Shown: in pieces, positions 33,401 to 36,568 of the stretch
Numbering within the stretch: the first letter of the stretch is position 1
Layout: the number at the start of each line of letters is the position of its first letter
Source: Flavobacterium defluvii
Lineage (GTDB): Bacteria > Bacteroidota > Bacteroidia > Flavobacteriales > Flavobacteriaceae
Assembly: GCF_900129555.1 (NCBI RefSeq)
Contig: NZ_FQWC01000003.1
Coordinates: 124,001 to 188,000, forward strand
DNA: 64,000 bases
Direction: 5' to 3'
Translations under genes and position numbers: made by a program
The notes under the pieces: model-generated
Seen by the model: the letters and a program-made list of their open reading frames with translations, nothing else
What the model was told of the DNA's origin: nothing
Databases searched by the model: none

Positions 33401-33905
33401 AACAGCAAGTTTCAACATTCAGGCATTTGATAAGTTATACATTCAATTAGCTGCAGGACAACCAGAGATGAACGTAATTTCTGTAACTGCAATTGGTGGA
33501 AGACCAGCTTACGAATACAGCTTCAATGGAGGTCCATTTACATCTGATACTAAATTCAAAATCTACAAATCTGGAGATTATGTAATTACAGTAAGAGATC
33601 AAAACGGATGTACGGATACAATTACAGTTCCAATGACTTACATTGATGTTTGTCTTGACAATTACTTTACACCAAACGGAACTCACGATGGTTGGGGACC
33701 TGGATGTACAAATATTTACACAAATCTTGAGTTTGCGATCTTCGATAGATACGGACGTCAGATAGCTAAATATCATTATGGTCAAAAATGGGATGGTAGA
33801 TACAAAGGCGAGGAATTACCAACAGGTGATTACTGGTATGTTCTTAAACTAAATGACGTGAATGATTCAAGAGAATTCGTTGGACACTTCACATTATACA
33901 GATAA
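9426..33905 (+). CDS. sprB: Giant gliding-motility surface adhesin SprB
   Basis: 8159 residues. A signal peptide (ending SFIMFSQ) precedes a beta-rich N-terminal domain to about residue 360, then a DUF11-like domain (VLTKIVKDNAGTNIG ... YEIGFKNTGNDN) and an Ig-like stretch. The rest is mostly dozens of SprB repeats of 80-100 residues, with the pattern VSCNGG.DGS ... PYTYS ... GLAAGTYTVTVKDANGC. One non-repeat domain interrupts them at about residues 1212-1429. Residues 8074-8159 form a type B T9SS sorting domain (FTPNGTHDG ... FDRYGRQIAKY ... PTGDYWYVLKL). In F. johnsoniae SprB moves along the surface, driven by the Gld motor, and serves as a phage receptor. Each repeat keeps about two Cys, and large parts are near-identical super-modules of about 1.7 kb. 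sprF follows after 42 bases. Confidence 0.95.
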   Translation: MKKPTTLKLVLTVLFFIQSFIMFSQKNFTPRFDQSLKGDMLLIGNNILNRDNNRNGERPNNAFNATNQNNNDLNMQYIDVDNDNTTFSSSSANLTIPQTSRECYKIVYAGLYWAGIYSKGTVDNGTVNRANLGSIKIKLPSQTAYTNISGSLIYDYYPTTSNGDQMPYAYYYDLTSMIQGLANPEGTYTVANIISGRGGINGGFSAGWNLFVVYEDPKSSAKYITSFDGLRWIQSGSAPVTYDLTGFKTIPTGVVKAKLAFAALEGDVNLTGDKYSINNVDIFTAERPVNNFFNSTINDVNGPFTDRTPSSANTLGFETGIINLNNAANAIIKNNDTSAQLKLSTGGDGYGLFFNAFNVEIIEPKIVLTKIVKDNAGTNIGGQNVTLGQQLNYEIGFKNTGNDNATSFTIRDQLPINIIFNYPADIVSLPAGVTVQSYNATTRNIVFAVNNNIVKVGDPEKIISFKVKVVPDCQSLSEACSNSIDNSAYATYKGQQNTTFTISDDPSVNTNTGCILVPKATNFLVGVDGCKYTANVTLCGENITLTAANGYSDYTWYSDEARTNQIGKGQTLVVKDPGTYYVYNLAAAPCRSIYQSFVVTRFGSTVENPVIPFADQVVTCSNDGKKLPNIFLCGSNATRQITTSISDATSIVWEKLNEGSCAAVTNQNCANENTACTWTSVGSGQNYTANQAGQFRVTLNYAGGCFNRFYFNVYTNSLTPTETHKDIICGVPGSITIGGVPAGYEYAIRTDPSGAIGAYQTSNTFNITTANSYTVYIRQVGVTTNPCIFTVPNILIRNRALQITTAVTQPTCYGDKGSIKVGALNIDPQYYYYLYNNATNALVNSAGPIAASDYTFPNLNPGTTYRVRVTNAPVGGTPAPTCDVSSVISINNIAAPLVATAALTTPLTACSDGKVTLSGSGGTAPYFFFVNGSTTFLTSNEITVTAPGTYNIRLVDSNNCEATTSITVTGNPKPVYNVTNTEINCNGGTAQININVTNANGYTLQYSIDNGATFSSTPVFSNLTGGTYNVVVRYTLSGVTCTDPATAITITAPANALSASAGVSELAGCDPAGTGYGKVRITNPQGGTPPYTYSFNGGTTYGTSNEAYVAPGTYTLYVRDSKGCTFAMPGVVLDPKPADPTISVDPPVFNCNGTATSTVTVTNNGGANYSYEYYLDNVLNTNTPSNVFLNVPSGSHTVSVKYNLVSVPTYSNLLIEDFGSGGTTTTPGIASAYCFNDQRVNPPYTCSLNGTPTRSVEDNQYSVTSFFWRGDDPSSNNSGAWYHFKDHTTNPNNLAGVGDVNGRYLLVNIGGAAGPYGVLYSKPIIDVIPNQPVMVSLYVGNLLNTGVNGAAPIVRFELVNSAGTVVATEDTGKIAEAANDPNRRKWVPINISLNPGNNTNLTFRIRSGSVEYGGNDLVIDDIWVRQIPKSCITQKDFPIVIDSNKAFTASITGVKNVTCNGGNNGEITLAAQNFNLPYGFDYSMNNGATWINSKVSPVTVTGLTSQTYAIQIRFNNSASTCSFPFSQPITAPAALAVTAQVTAQPTCTSGASITATVTGGTPAYQYELRQNNGTTVVVPFQTSNVFTNIPSGTYRIVVRDANSCTSPASATVNITSPTAPTASLAASSDLCYDSTNQATLVVTATGAGTLTYSLDGGAAQTSNTFTNVGPGTHNVVVTDSNNCTATVSNIVIAPELQGSATISKTLDCTTSPNATITVSITGGTSAFTYKVKIGSGSFGSSNNVTGTSFVYTATTANTYTFEITDSKGCVTTTSAIVNPITNPTVTATKVDATCNGASTGSVQLVGAGGSGGYTYSFNGSSTFIAQSNYTGLAAGTYTFQVMDSKGCKSAIGNITITQPTTLTATATATTFTCNASNVKQAATVTIAVPTTGTAPYQYSFDGGTTFTSTRTLSVTDNGTNQTISYVVSDAQGCKTPVQTITINRLNPPTDLAFSNAAVTCTATTTTVTATATNGVAPLTYAITSPAASAATNTTGVFSGLAAGTYNFRVTDANGCYYDEAYIINAVTPISVVGNKTNDALCKGGATGSGTFTVSGNATVGAYTYTVSPAAAASLVTKSGNTLTLANAAAGTYTVQVRDNATGCTNTTSIVITEPANALTFTATATNVNCNNDNSQITVTAAGGTPNYTYAFAKNPSTVPTSTYGSSATLTVDTNSGADLVWDIYVKDTNGCITKNTVTVATDNLPTVTATNNNQCTGSGNSFTITATGTGLAPLQYSIDGTSFQASNTFNVPAGTYTVTVKDKNGCTATTATALVIYPQLTAVGAVTKELDCTVSPNATITVTIAGGKAPYTYTSKKGSGATSAPSASIAGPTFTFSVTPANADSYTFVITDANGCQATAVTKVDPITNPTVTAVPTSASCNGAADGSVTLTGAGGSGGFTYSNNATTGFTTNPVFNGLAAGNYTFYVKDSKGCTGSVAVTITQPSTLAATTTVVPFSCNASNGKVAGTVTINVTAGTGTAPYEYSFNGSGYSSNNVLTLNDNGADQPYTYSVRDAKGCPVTGSGTLLRLNPPTDLTFASTAVTCTATTATVTLTATNGVGTLQYETIAPSVVIRAKQTSNSFANLAPGSYTFRVTDANGCYYTEPYIVNPVTPIVVTGNKTSDVLCRGGNTGSGTFTVSGNATVGAYTFTVTPPAATALVTKSGNTLTLANATAGTYTVTVTDTATGCTANASITINQPAAALAITSAVATNVSCNNDNSNITVTAAGGTPNYTYAFAKSPSTVPSSTYGASNVLTVDTNSGADLVWDVYVKDANGCTAKSTVTVILDSMPAITNVTVNNQCTASGSGFTITATATGLAPLEYSIDGVSFQSSNTFTVAAGTYTVSVKDKNGCIASAPAATVVYPQLTAAGTVTKELDCTATPNATITVTIGGGRSTYTYTVQKGAGAPSAASAPIAGPTFTYTVTPVNADTYTFVITDSNSCTRTAVVTVSPISNPTVTAAQVNASCNGAADGSVTLTGAGGSGGFTYSSNVAGPFTTNPVFTGLAAGTYTFYVRDSKNCTGSVAVTITQPLTLAATTTVVPFSCNASNGKVAGTVTVNVTAGTGTAPYEYSFNGSGYSSNNVLTLNDNGADQPYTYSVRDAKGCIVTGSGTLLRLNPPTDLTFASTAVTCTATTATVTLTATNGVGTLQYETIAPSVVIRAKQTSNSFANLAPGSYTFRVTDANGCYYTEPYIVNPVIPIVVTGNKTSDVLCNGGSTGSGIYTVSGNATVGAYTFTLTAGTLGSGTLTKSGNTLTLSNVAAGTYTVQVTDTATGCTNSASIVIGQPAAALAITSAVATNVNCNNDNSQITVTATGGTPNYTYAFAKNPSTVPTSTYGNSAVLTVDTNSGADLVWDVYVKDANGCIAKSTATVILDAMPAITNVTVNNQCTASGSGFTITATATGLAPLSYGIGGPTGTFQSSNTFTVAAGTYTVYVKDKNGCIVSAPAATVVYPQLTAAGTVTKELDCTATPNATITVTIGGGRSTYTYTVQKGAGAPSAPSAPIAGPTFTYTVTPANADTYTFVITDSNSCTRTAVVTVSPISNPTVTAAQVNASCNAAADGSVTLTGAGGSGGFTYSSNVAGPFTTNPVFTGLAAGTYTFYVRDSKNCTGSVAVTITQPLTLAATTTVVPFSCNASNGKVAGTVTVNVTAGTGTAPYEYSFNGSGYSSNNVLTLNDNGANQPYTYSVRDAKGCIVTGSGTLLRLNPPTDLTFANPAVTCTATTTTVTLTATNGVGTLQYETIAPSPVIIAKQTSNAFPNLAPGTYMFKVTDANGCYYTESYTVSPVTPITVLASKLSDVLCNGGNTGSIRLNVSGFGSTYSYTVNGGTAVTGVSSATVTLPNLTANTYAIVVTDEITGCTANTSITINQPAAALSATYTAVNANCFVSTSAVTVTATGGTPIYRYSFVQDGAAVGTYTNNNKANLDPAVNLNWDVYVIDANGCTTKVDITIAKDPSPTVTASAAGQCFGVGSYTITATPGTGLVAPLSYSINGGASYQAGNTFVVTTPGSYTIKIKDGNGCTADSNVVIVNNALTLNAVLDKDITCSAPTDAQVTLTPTGGNGPFTYSSSPNTGTFAGNVFTTSTAGSYTFTVTDSRGCTATSSAVIVTTPVNPDITGVIQTQNINCNGDATAAIAITIDNTKGQAPFVYTVLNTTTGVNYGSQTSGLAAGDYVVTVTDAKGCTDTFNITIAQPTPIVVSRTITPITCGAGGVSLGSITINSVTGGTPNYTYHVTGVNGYNKQITGQTGSTAVFEVVDFGLYQIIITDANGCTNIEQNVFVASPPDDLDITVTAPPADCSSLGSAVVAIGAASTNITGNGPFHFAVYTGPGMVYTSPTTLPWYDEDVVGVPPGVNPGSKKTTIPNLLPGVKYTFIVHDAGTGCYYYETATMPIPTNSTLTVSGLTSNNVTCRGSNNGNVSFTVNSTYPIATPISYEIYNAFTMVSTGITGTGTIPANGNLVINNLGALGFGNYVVVIRETAGATNAGCSIATNSFNITESAIDLSVTASVTKNANCNPNSGIITAIAKDGTGPYTYQLLLATDPAPTAAAAGWASANTFNRDAGNYIAYAKDAYGCIKFAPITLIKDADPTITAPATICYDGNPFTITITGTVDPAVGGETYSVNGSTFQTSPNFTFNASGIYTLVIKDGNGCTATTTYEVKPQLQLIAALTKELDCTATPNAEITLTATGGYNTSYTYEYSTDGGFSYTLMASNVLSTSVLGNYIFRVSDAKVPVACQATTTLTLDPIQSTLFTTVQTDVSCNGGADGTITVNVTSGVGPYEYQLDSGAFQTSNVFTGLAAGNSYIITVRDAKSCLYPSAAITIAQPSALTATSTLTTALTCAAGNVPTKAVVTVTGAGGTSPYLYSFDGGTTYTSTNTYESFAGTTFNVLVKDAKGCIFTLTNGVNIPALNPPTITNITGTPIYCAPAANTTSTVTITTTNGVGTLSYAILSPASATSNVSGAASGIFTSLAPDTYLFEVTDANGCKDQKSYTVDPVTNITVAGQLVSNVICNGQANGAVKFTVANFGGTYTAVLTVGTGTLVQTGNTVDVTGLVPGTYTVQVTDNITGCTATASVVVTQPTALSLNLVSNVNANCNSGAKVEVIASGAKPNYTYAFVQDGATPNAGDYTNSASAVLAPATNTQWDVYAKDANGCTVKLDVTIGTDALPTINSSAGLYCYTGGPVPITITGTYVGTPTYSIGNGYQSSPNFVLNAPGNYTFYIKDGNGCIVSAPYTLNQELLLQATLTQDLTCAGSASITLLATQGTTTYTGFEVDFNGGGYVAATSPYTATAAGTYTFRVTDSQGCQAVSIPVTVTPTTTPTATLAQTNVSCIGGNDGSITVTAANGITPYQYSINGGAFQASNIFTGLTAGTYNIVIRDAKQCTSVSITATITEPTALAATATLTQGLTCGTGNATQPAVVTINVTAGTGTAPYQYSFNGGTNYSSTNTLTTYNAGTVTAYVKDANNCIIATPVTINIPALNAPTNMDINGTPIYCAPAASTTSTVTISNVINGVGTLQYEILSPIVVAKQTSAVFAGLSPDTYLFQVTDANGCTFQKSYTVLPVTNITVSGQLVSNVTCNGNTNGAVKFTVANYGTSYTAVLTAGTGTLTQTGNTVNVTGLVPGTYTVQVTDGTTGCTATASVVVTQPTVLGLNLVSNVNANCNFGAKVTVLANGGTPNYTYAFVQDGVTPVAGDYTNSASAVLAPTVNTQWDVYAKDANGCTVKLDVTIGTDALPTINSSAGLYCYTGGPVPITITGTYVGTPTYSIGNGYQSSPNFVLNAPGNYTFYIKDGNGCIVSAPYTLRQELLLKATLTQDLTCAGSASITLLATQGTLTYTGFEVSFNSGAYVAATSPYTATAAGTYTFRVTDSQGCQAVSIPVTVTPTTTPTATFTQTNVSCIGGNDGSIIVTAANGITPYQYSINGGAFQASNIFTGLTAGTYNIVVRDAKQCTSVSITATITEPTALAATATLTQGLTCGTGNATQPAVVTINVTAGTGTAPYQYSFNGGTNYSSTNTLTTYNAGTVTAYVKDANNCIIATPVTINIPALNAPTNMDINGTPIYCAPAASTTSTVTISNVINGVGTLQYEILSPIVVAKQTSAVFAGLSPDTYLFQVTDANGCTFQKSYTVLPVTNITVSGQLVSNVTCNGNTNGAVKFTVANYGTSYTAVLTAGTGTLTQTGNTVNVTGLVPGTYTVQVTDGTTGCTATASVVVTQPTVLGLNLVSNVNANCNFGAKVSVLANGGTPVYKYVFVQDGVTPNVLDYDTVASAVLDPTINTQWDVYAMDANGCTTKIDVTIATDALPTINSSAGLYCYTGGPVPITITGTYVGTPTYSIGNGYQSSPNFVLNAPGNYTFYIKDGNGCIVSSPYTLNQELLLQATLTQDLTCAGSASITLLATQGTHTYAGFEVDFNGGGYFPATSPYTATVAGTYTFRVTDSQGCQAVSIPVIVTPTTTPTATFTQTNVSCVGGNDGSIIVTAANGITPYQYSINGGAYQASNIFTGLTAGTYNIVVQDAKQCTSVSITATITEPAALAATAVLTQSLTCGSGNATQPAVVTINVTAGTGTAPYQYSFNGGTNYSATNTYTTYNAGTVTAYVKDANNCIIAVPVSVTIPALDPPTIDSVTGTDIWCTPSANTTSTVTVTVSHGVGALHYEILSPASAVTNVTGAANGIFTGLTADTYLFQVTDANGCKDDMYYTVDPLVNITAAGQLINDVSCNGGSNGSVKFDVDNFGGAYTAALIGGPTTGTLTQVGKVVTLTNLPVGTYTVQVTDNTTGCTASASVTVGEPAVLTLVQATNVNANCNSGAQVSVTAAGGTPDYQYAFVPGTGTPTAADYTNSNNAVLDPAVNLNWRAYVLDSKGCETFIPITIAVDPLPSAITANVSSQCPTAAGEYTFTVTVGSGVAPYEYSIGAGFQTSPTFTVNAAGTYDITVRDANACTTTVTAAVTITPALQLETTVTALPSCTFNNGVITATATGGSGTANYRYTLDGGVIVNTTPAVFNNVAPGTHVIRVRDVLTTCDFSVTIEIAPATVITGLALTGTNVSCRGNSDGSITANIDPSSPGVNDNPVYTYTLTGTTALGAAVNRPAQTSNIFDNLQAGDYTVTVTSGRGCVDSEDIRISEPNVITVGLPVIAQYSCTTGTNAPNYAVITVNNVTGGSGTYTIYEFFKNGVQVQKGADNFYTESDFAGGDYTVNVYDDKGCMGSSTGIIRVNPFIRLDQINVAVNTAVTCISNEDITVSVTSIGGTPAILNYNVAGTDGNTYNQSNTNGVFTGLTIGNYLITVTNPATGCSITQVHYVNDPNTFDINVAPVNGQICYGTADGSVDLTIVDNQLNPTDDAGAFNYVITGPVPSNGTSANAGPVRISNLTAGQYTVVATLVNNPFCTVTTLFTIEQPAAALTVTTAKSDITCVTGNNDGEITASAAGGWDNKYEYQLVLNGTTLVDYSAQYVWSGLSAGNYTINVRDNVGCIATATETLVVPAPIVVTASASATTLTCFGDKTGVITVDPPTGGQGSNYQYTLNILSANPVIVSGPQLSPIFSGLGAGTYSITVTDGFSCSATSANIVINEPTEVVPTLVEATSQTCLTQATLTLSAVGGTAPYSYSTDANFGTTIGTFASSVTFPVGVGTYSYYVRDAAGCVGYVSNEIVIDPIVPLDIDVDVTNAVVKCTGEATGVIVAEAKGGLGNYIYRLEDTAGNIIQGPKDNGIFEDLVIGDYVVKVESGDCYDTSAVITINEPPVALQAQFTPTNVSCFGENNGKIVVTATGGTGVIKYAISPDLNQFDTISVFDKLAPGTYTVIAQDENGCYVMTDVIITQPAAPLVATVTPNSILGEQCKGDLNGEFTIDIAGGTAPYSVSLDLPNGPFDPITGTQHTFDGLAGGNHTAYVVDANNCTYEIEVLVPLAVDMDPIAEVVYGCETNTVTVTIDPSVDPADVDYALDSNAGPFQLENEFKDVAPGDHVIYARHTNGCIQPTASFNIQAFDKLYIQLAAGQPEMNVISVTAIGGRPAYEYSFNGGPFTSDTKFKIYKSGDYVITVRDQNGCTDTITVPMTYIDVCLDNYFTPNGTHDGWGPGCTNIYTNLEFAIFDRYGRQIAKYHYGQKWDGRYKGEELPTGDYWYVLKLNDVNDSREFVGHFTLYR
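16801..20900 (+). repeat. SprB super-modules, 1764-1773 bp spacing
   Basis: The motif around GTAATGCTTC recurs at 16801, 18565 and 20338, spacings of 1764 and 1773 bases (588 and 591 codons). Copies two and three are identical without interruption over 18339-18535 versus 20112-20308 (197 bp). Each module spans several SprB repeats, so duplication happened in multi-repeat blocks. Outer limits are approximate. Confidence 0.8.
25582..26463 (+). repeat. Perfect 882-bp direct repeat in sprB, copy A
   Basis: Read base by base against 27292-28173, with no mismatch. It sits within super-modules spaced exactly 1710 bp: the sequence ATTCATCTGC recurs at 24961, 26671 and 28381. Flanking parts of the modules differ at scattered positions. 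It encodes about residues 5386-5679. Confidence 0.92.
27292..28173 (+). repeat. Perfect 882-bp direct repeat in sprB, copy B
   Basis: Second identical copy, offset 1710 bp (570 codons) from copy A, encoding about residues 5956-6249. Identity ends at C26464/G28174 on one side and A25581/G27291 on the other. Confidence 0.92.
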
Positions 33906-33947
33906 CAAAATAATAGCCCCATGATGTTATCTAAAAAAATTATTACA

Positions 33948-34922
33948 ATGAAAAAGTTTATTTTATCCTTAGTACTCATGGCTGTAACAACAAGTTACAG
34001 CCAAGAGTTAAACCTACCAGTTTTTACTCAGTATCTGGCTGATAACCCGTTTGTGCTTTCTCCTGCTTATGCGGGTATTGGTGACAACCTTAGAATTAGG
34101 GCCAATGGTTTAACACAATGGGTTGGAATTAAAGATGCTCCGCAAAACCAATCGCTTTATGCCGATTTTAGAATCTTAGATCGTTCAGGGGTTGGTATTT
34201 CTTTGTACAACGATAAAAATGGATATACAAGACAAACGGGTGCAAAAGTCTCTTTTGCACATCACCTTATTCTTGATTATTATTCTAAACAGTATTTATC
34301 TTTTGGTATTTCGTACAACTTCAATACATTCAGAATTGATACAGATGAATTTAATACCACAATCGAGCATCCTGTTATAGACCCAACAGTTACAGACAAT
34401 CGCTACAATGCAAACAACAACTTTGACATTAGTGCCTTGTACCGAAACAAAGATTTCTATTTGAGTTTTAATGCCAATAACGTATTAAAGAAAAACACAT
34501 CTAAGTATCGTGGGGTAGAACCGAACTTACTTTCAAACTATCAGGTTTATACAGGTTATATTTTTCGAGATGCAGAAAATAGCCGTATCGAATACGAACC
34601 ATCAGTTTTCTTCCAGTATTTTGCAAGTGACCAGCGTTCAACAACCGATATTAACTTCAAATACAGAAGATATAACCGTTACGAAGATTATTACTGGATT
34701 GGAGTTTCATACCGTTTCTTAAACGACCAGTTTCCAAAACCATTATCAGTTGGGCCAATGGCAGGTTTTATGAAATCTAAGTTTTACTTCGGATATTCAT
34801 ATCAGGTTATGTTCAACGATTTAGGAAATTACAATACAGGAACGCACGTTGTAACAATCGGATTCGATTTCTTACAATCTATCAGTAACTGTCCTTGTAC
34901 GCAGAGTCCAGTTCACGATTAA
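33948..34922 (+). CDS. sprF: Outer-membrane protein SprF (PorP/SprF family), helper for SprB export
   Basis: 324 residues from the chosen start. PorP/SprF hallmarks are clear: FTQYLADNPFVLSPAYAG, then LRIRANGLTQWVGIKDAPQN and NQSLYADFRI, followed by alternating beta strands to the end (TGTHVVTIGFDFLQSISNC), consistent with an outer-membrane barrel. In F. johnsoniae SprF is required to bring SprB to the cell surface through the T9SS, and such genes commonly sit directly beside type B sorting-domain substrates, as here. The ATG at 33948 gives a clean signal peptide (MKKFILSLVLMAVTTSYS). The in-frame ATG at 33921 adds nine residues and is less likely. It is the last gene of the operon and is followed by a terminator. 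Confidence 0.93.
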   Translation: MKKFILSLVLMAVTTSYSQELNLPVFTQYLADNPFVLSPAYAGIGDNLRIRANGLTQWVGIKDAPQNQSLYADFRILDRSGVGISLYNDKNGYTRQTGAKVSFAHHLILDYYSKQYLSFGISYNFNTFRIDTDEFNTTIEHPVIDPTVTDNRYNANNNFDISALYRNKDFYLSFNANNVLKKNTSKYRGVEPNLLSNYQVYTGYIFRDAENSRIEYEPSVFFQYFASDQRSTTDINFKYRRYNRYEDYYWIGVSYRFLNDQFPKPLSVGPMAGFMKSKFYFGYSYQVMFNDLGNYNTGTHVVTIGFDFLQSISNCPCTQSPVHD

Positions 34923-34970
34923 TCGCCAATTGACGATTATTTTATAAGACTTAAAAGTCTCAATATTATA

Positions 34971-35010
34971 AAGCGAGTCGAAACATATAATGTTGTGACT
35001 CGCTTTTTTA
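34971..35010 (+). terminator. Terminator of the spr operon
   Basis: AAGCGAGTC (34971-34979) pairs with GACTCGCTT (34997-35005), with an inner ACAT/ATGT pairing and a run of T after the stem. It lies 49 bases after the sprF stop. Confidence 0.85.
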
Positions 35011-35229
35011 TTTATTTCGTATCTGCTTAATTCTATAAATACCGTTTTTCATTACCACATTTCTTTTTTTGTTAACAGAGAAGGTTTTTTGTTTCAGATG
35101 ATATCAAATCGTCACGCATAATTGTTTTTAATATTTAATAAACCAATTTATTTGTGAATTTATAACGTTTTCGTTCTTTTTATTAGAGCTTTTTTAGTTT
35201 ATTCGAATTTATTAGTACTTTAAAAGTCC

Positions 35230-35237
35230 TATATTTG
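35230..35237 (+). promoter_or_regulatory. Probable -7 element for pgk
   Basis: TATATTTG matches TAnnTTTG, 33 bases before the pgk ATG. No exact TTG occurs at the expected distance upstream, so only half the promoter is supported. The rest of the 34923-35270 gap holds the spr terminator and AT-rich DNA. Confidence 0.5.
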
Positions 35238-35270
35238 TTTTTCTTTCTAAAAAACTAAAAAAAATATCAA

Positions 35271-36458
35271 ATGAAAACTTTAAGCGATTTCGATTTTAAA
35301 AATAAAAAAGCAGTAATCCGTGTTGACTTTAATGTGCCGTTGGATGAGAATTTTAATGTAACCGATACAACACGTATTGAAGCTGCAAAACCAACTATCG
35401 ATACTATTTTATCTCAAGGCGGAAGCGTAATCTTAATGTCACACTTAGGAAGACCAAAAGGAGCTGAAGAAAAGTACTCATTAAAACATATCTTAAAAAC
35501 GGCTTCTGAAATTTTAGGAGTACAAGTTAAGTTTGCAGAAAACTGCGTTGGGGAACCAGCTCAAACAGCTGCTAAAAATTTACAGCCGGGAGAAGTTTTA
35601 TTACTTGAAAATTTACGTTTCCACGCAGAGGAAGAAGCTGGAGATATTGCTTTCGCAAAAGAATTAGCTTCATTAGGAGACATCTATGTAAACGACGCAT
35701 TCGGAACTGCACACAGAGCGCACGCTTCGACTACAATTATAGCACAATTCTTTCCAAACGATAAAACATTCGGAACATTATTAGCAAAAGAAATTGACAG
35801 CTTAAACAAAGTACTTAATAACAGCGAAAAACCAGTAACAGCAGTTTTAGGAGGTTCAAAAGTTTCTTCTAAAATTACTGTTATCGAAAATATCTTAGAC
35901 AAAGTCGACCACATGATTATTGGTGGAGGTATGACTTTTACATTCATCAAAGCACAAGGTGGAAAAATTGGAGAATCAATCTGCGAAGATGATAAATTAG
36001 ATTTAGCACTTGAAATCTTAAGATTAGCAAAAGAAAAAAATGTTCAGGTTCATATTCCTGTTGATGTAGTGGCTGCAGACGATTTCTCAAATTCAGCAAA
36101 TACACAAATTGTAGACGTAACAGCAATTCCTGACGGATGGCAGGGTCTTGACGCAGGTCCAAAATCATTAGAAAACTTCAAAAAAGTAATTTTAGAATCA
36201 AAAACAATTCTTTGGAACGGTCCATTAGGAGTTTTTGAAATGGAAACTTTCTCAAAAGGAACTATCGCTTTAGGTGATTTTATTGCAGAAGCAACTAAAA
36301 ACGGAGCATTCTCTTTAGTTGGAGGAGGAGATTCTGTTGCAGCAGTAAAACAGTTTGGTCTTGAAGAGAAAATGAGCTACGTTTCTACGGGTGGCGGGGC
36401 AATGCTTGAAATGTTAGAAGGAAGAGTTTTACCTGGAATCGCAGCGATTTTAGACTAA
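35271..36458 (+). CDS. pgk: Phosphoglycerate kinase
   Basis: 395 residues, full length. It catalyses transfer of phosphate from 1,3-bisphosphoglycerate to ADP in glycolysis, in the cytoplasm. Family signatures are all present: [16 protein letters not shown] near residue 12, the substrate-binding SHLGRPKG near residue 60, [15 protein letters not shown] near 110, [12 protein letters not shown] near 195 and the C-terminal nucleotide loop [13 protein letters not shown] near 355. It is a separate transcription unit after the spr terminator, with its own -7 element. Nothing unusual is seen. Confidence 0.97.
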   Translation: MKTLSDFDFKNKKAVIRVDFNVPLDENFNVTDTTRIEAAKPTIDTILSQGGSVILMSHLGRPKGAEEKYSLKHILKTASEILGVQVKFAENCVGEPAQTAAKNLQPGEVLLLENLRFHAEEEAGDIAFAKELASLGDIYVNDAFGTAHRAHASTTIIAQFFPNDKTFGTLLAKEIDSLNKVLNNSEKPVTAVLGGSKVSSKITVIENILDKVDHMIIGGGMTFTFIKAQGGKIGESICEDDKLDLALEILRLAKEKNVQVHIPVDVVAADDFSNSANTQIVDVTAIPDGWQGLDAGPKSLENFKKVILESKTILWNGPLGVFEMETFSKGTIALGDFIAEATKNGAFSLVGGGDSVAAVKQFGLEEKMSYVSTGGGAMLEMLEGRVLPGIAAILD

Positions 36459-36479
36459 AAAATCACAATTAACATTTTT

Positions 36480-36514
36480 TTGCGTATATTTAAGCCTTAA
36501 ACTTTTTAAGTTTG
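36480..36514 (+). promoter_or_regulatory. Promoter for the lytic transglycosylase gene
   Basis: TTG at 36480-36482 and TAAGTTTG at 36507-36514, 24 bases apart (slightly long for the consensus). The predicted start near 36521 leaves a leader of about 48 bases before the ATG at 36569. Confidence 0.5.
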
Positions 36515-36568
36515 CAAAAATAACAGTTCTATAATTGGTTGATTTATAGAATTTTAAAAAAGTGTTAT

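Noticed and set aside
33921..33947. Upstream ATG for sprF
   Set aside because: It adds nine polar residues before the signal peptide. The ATG at 33948 gives the normal family start.
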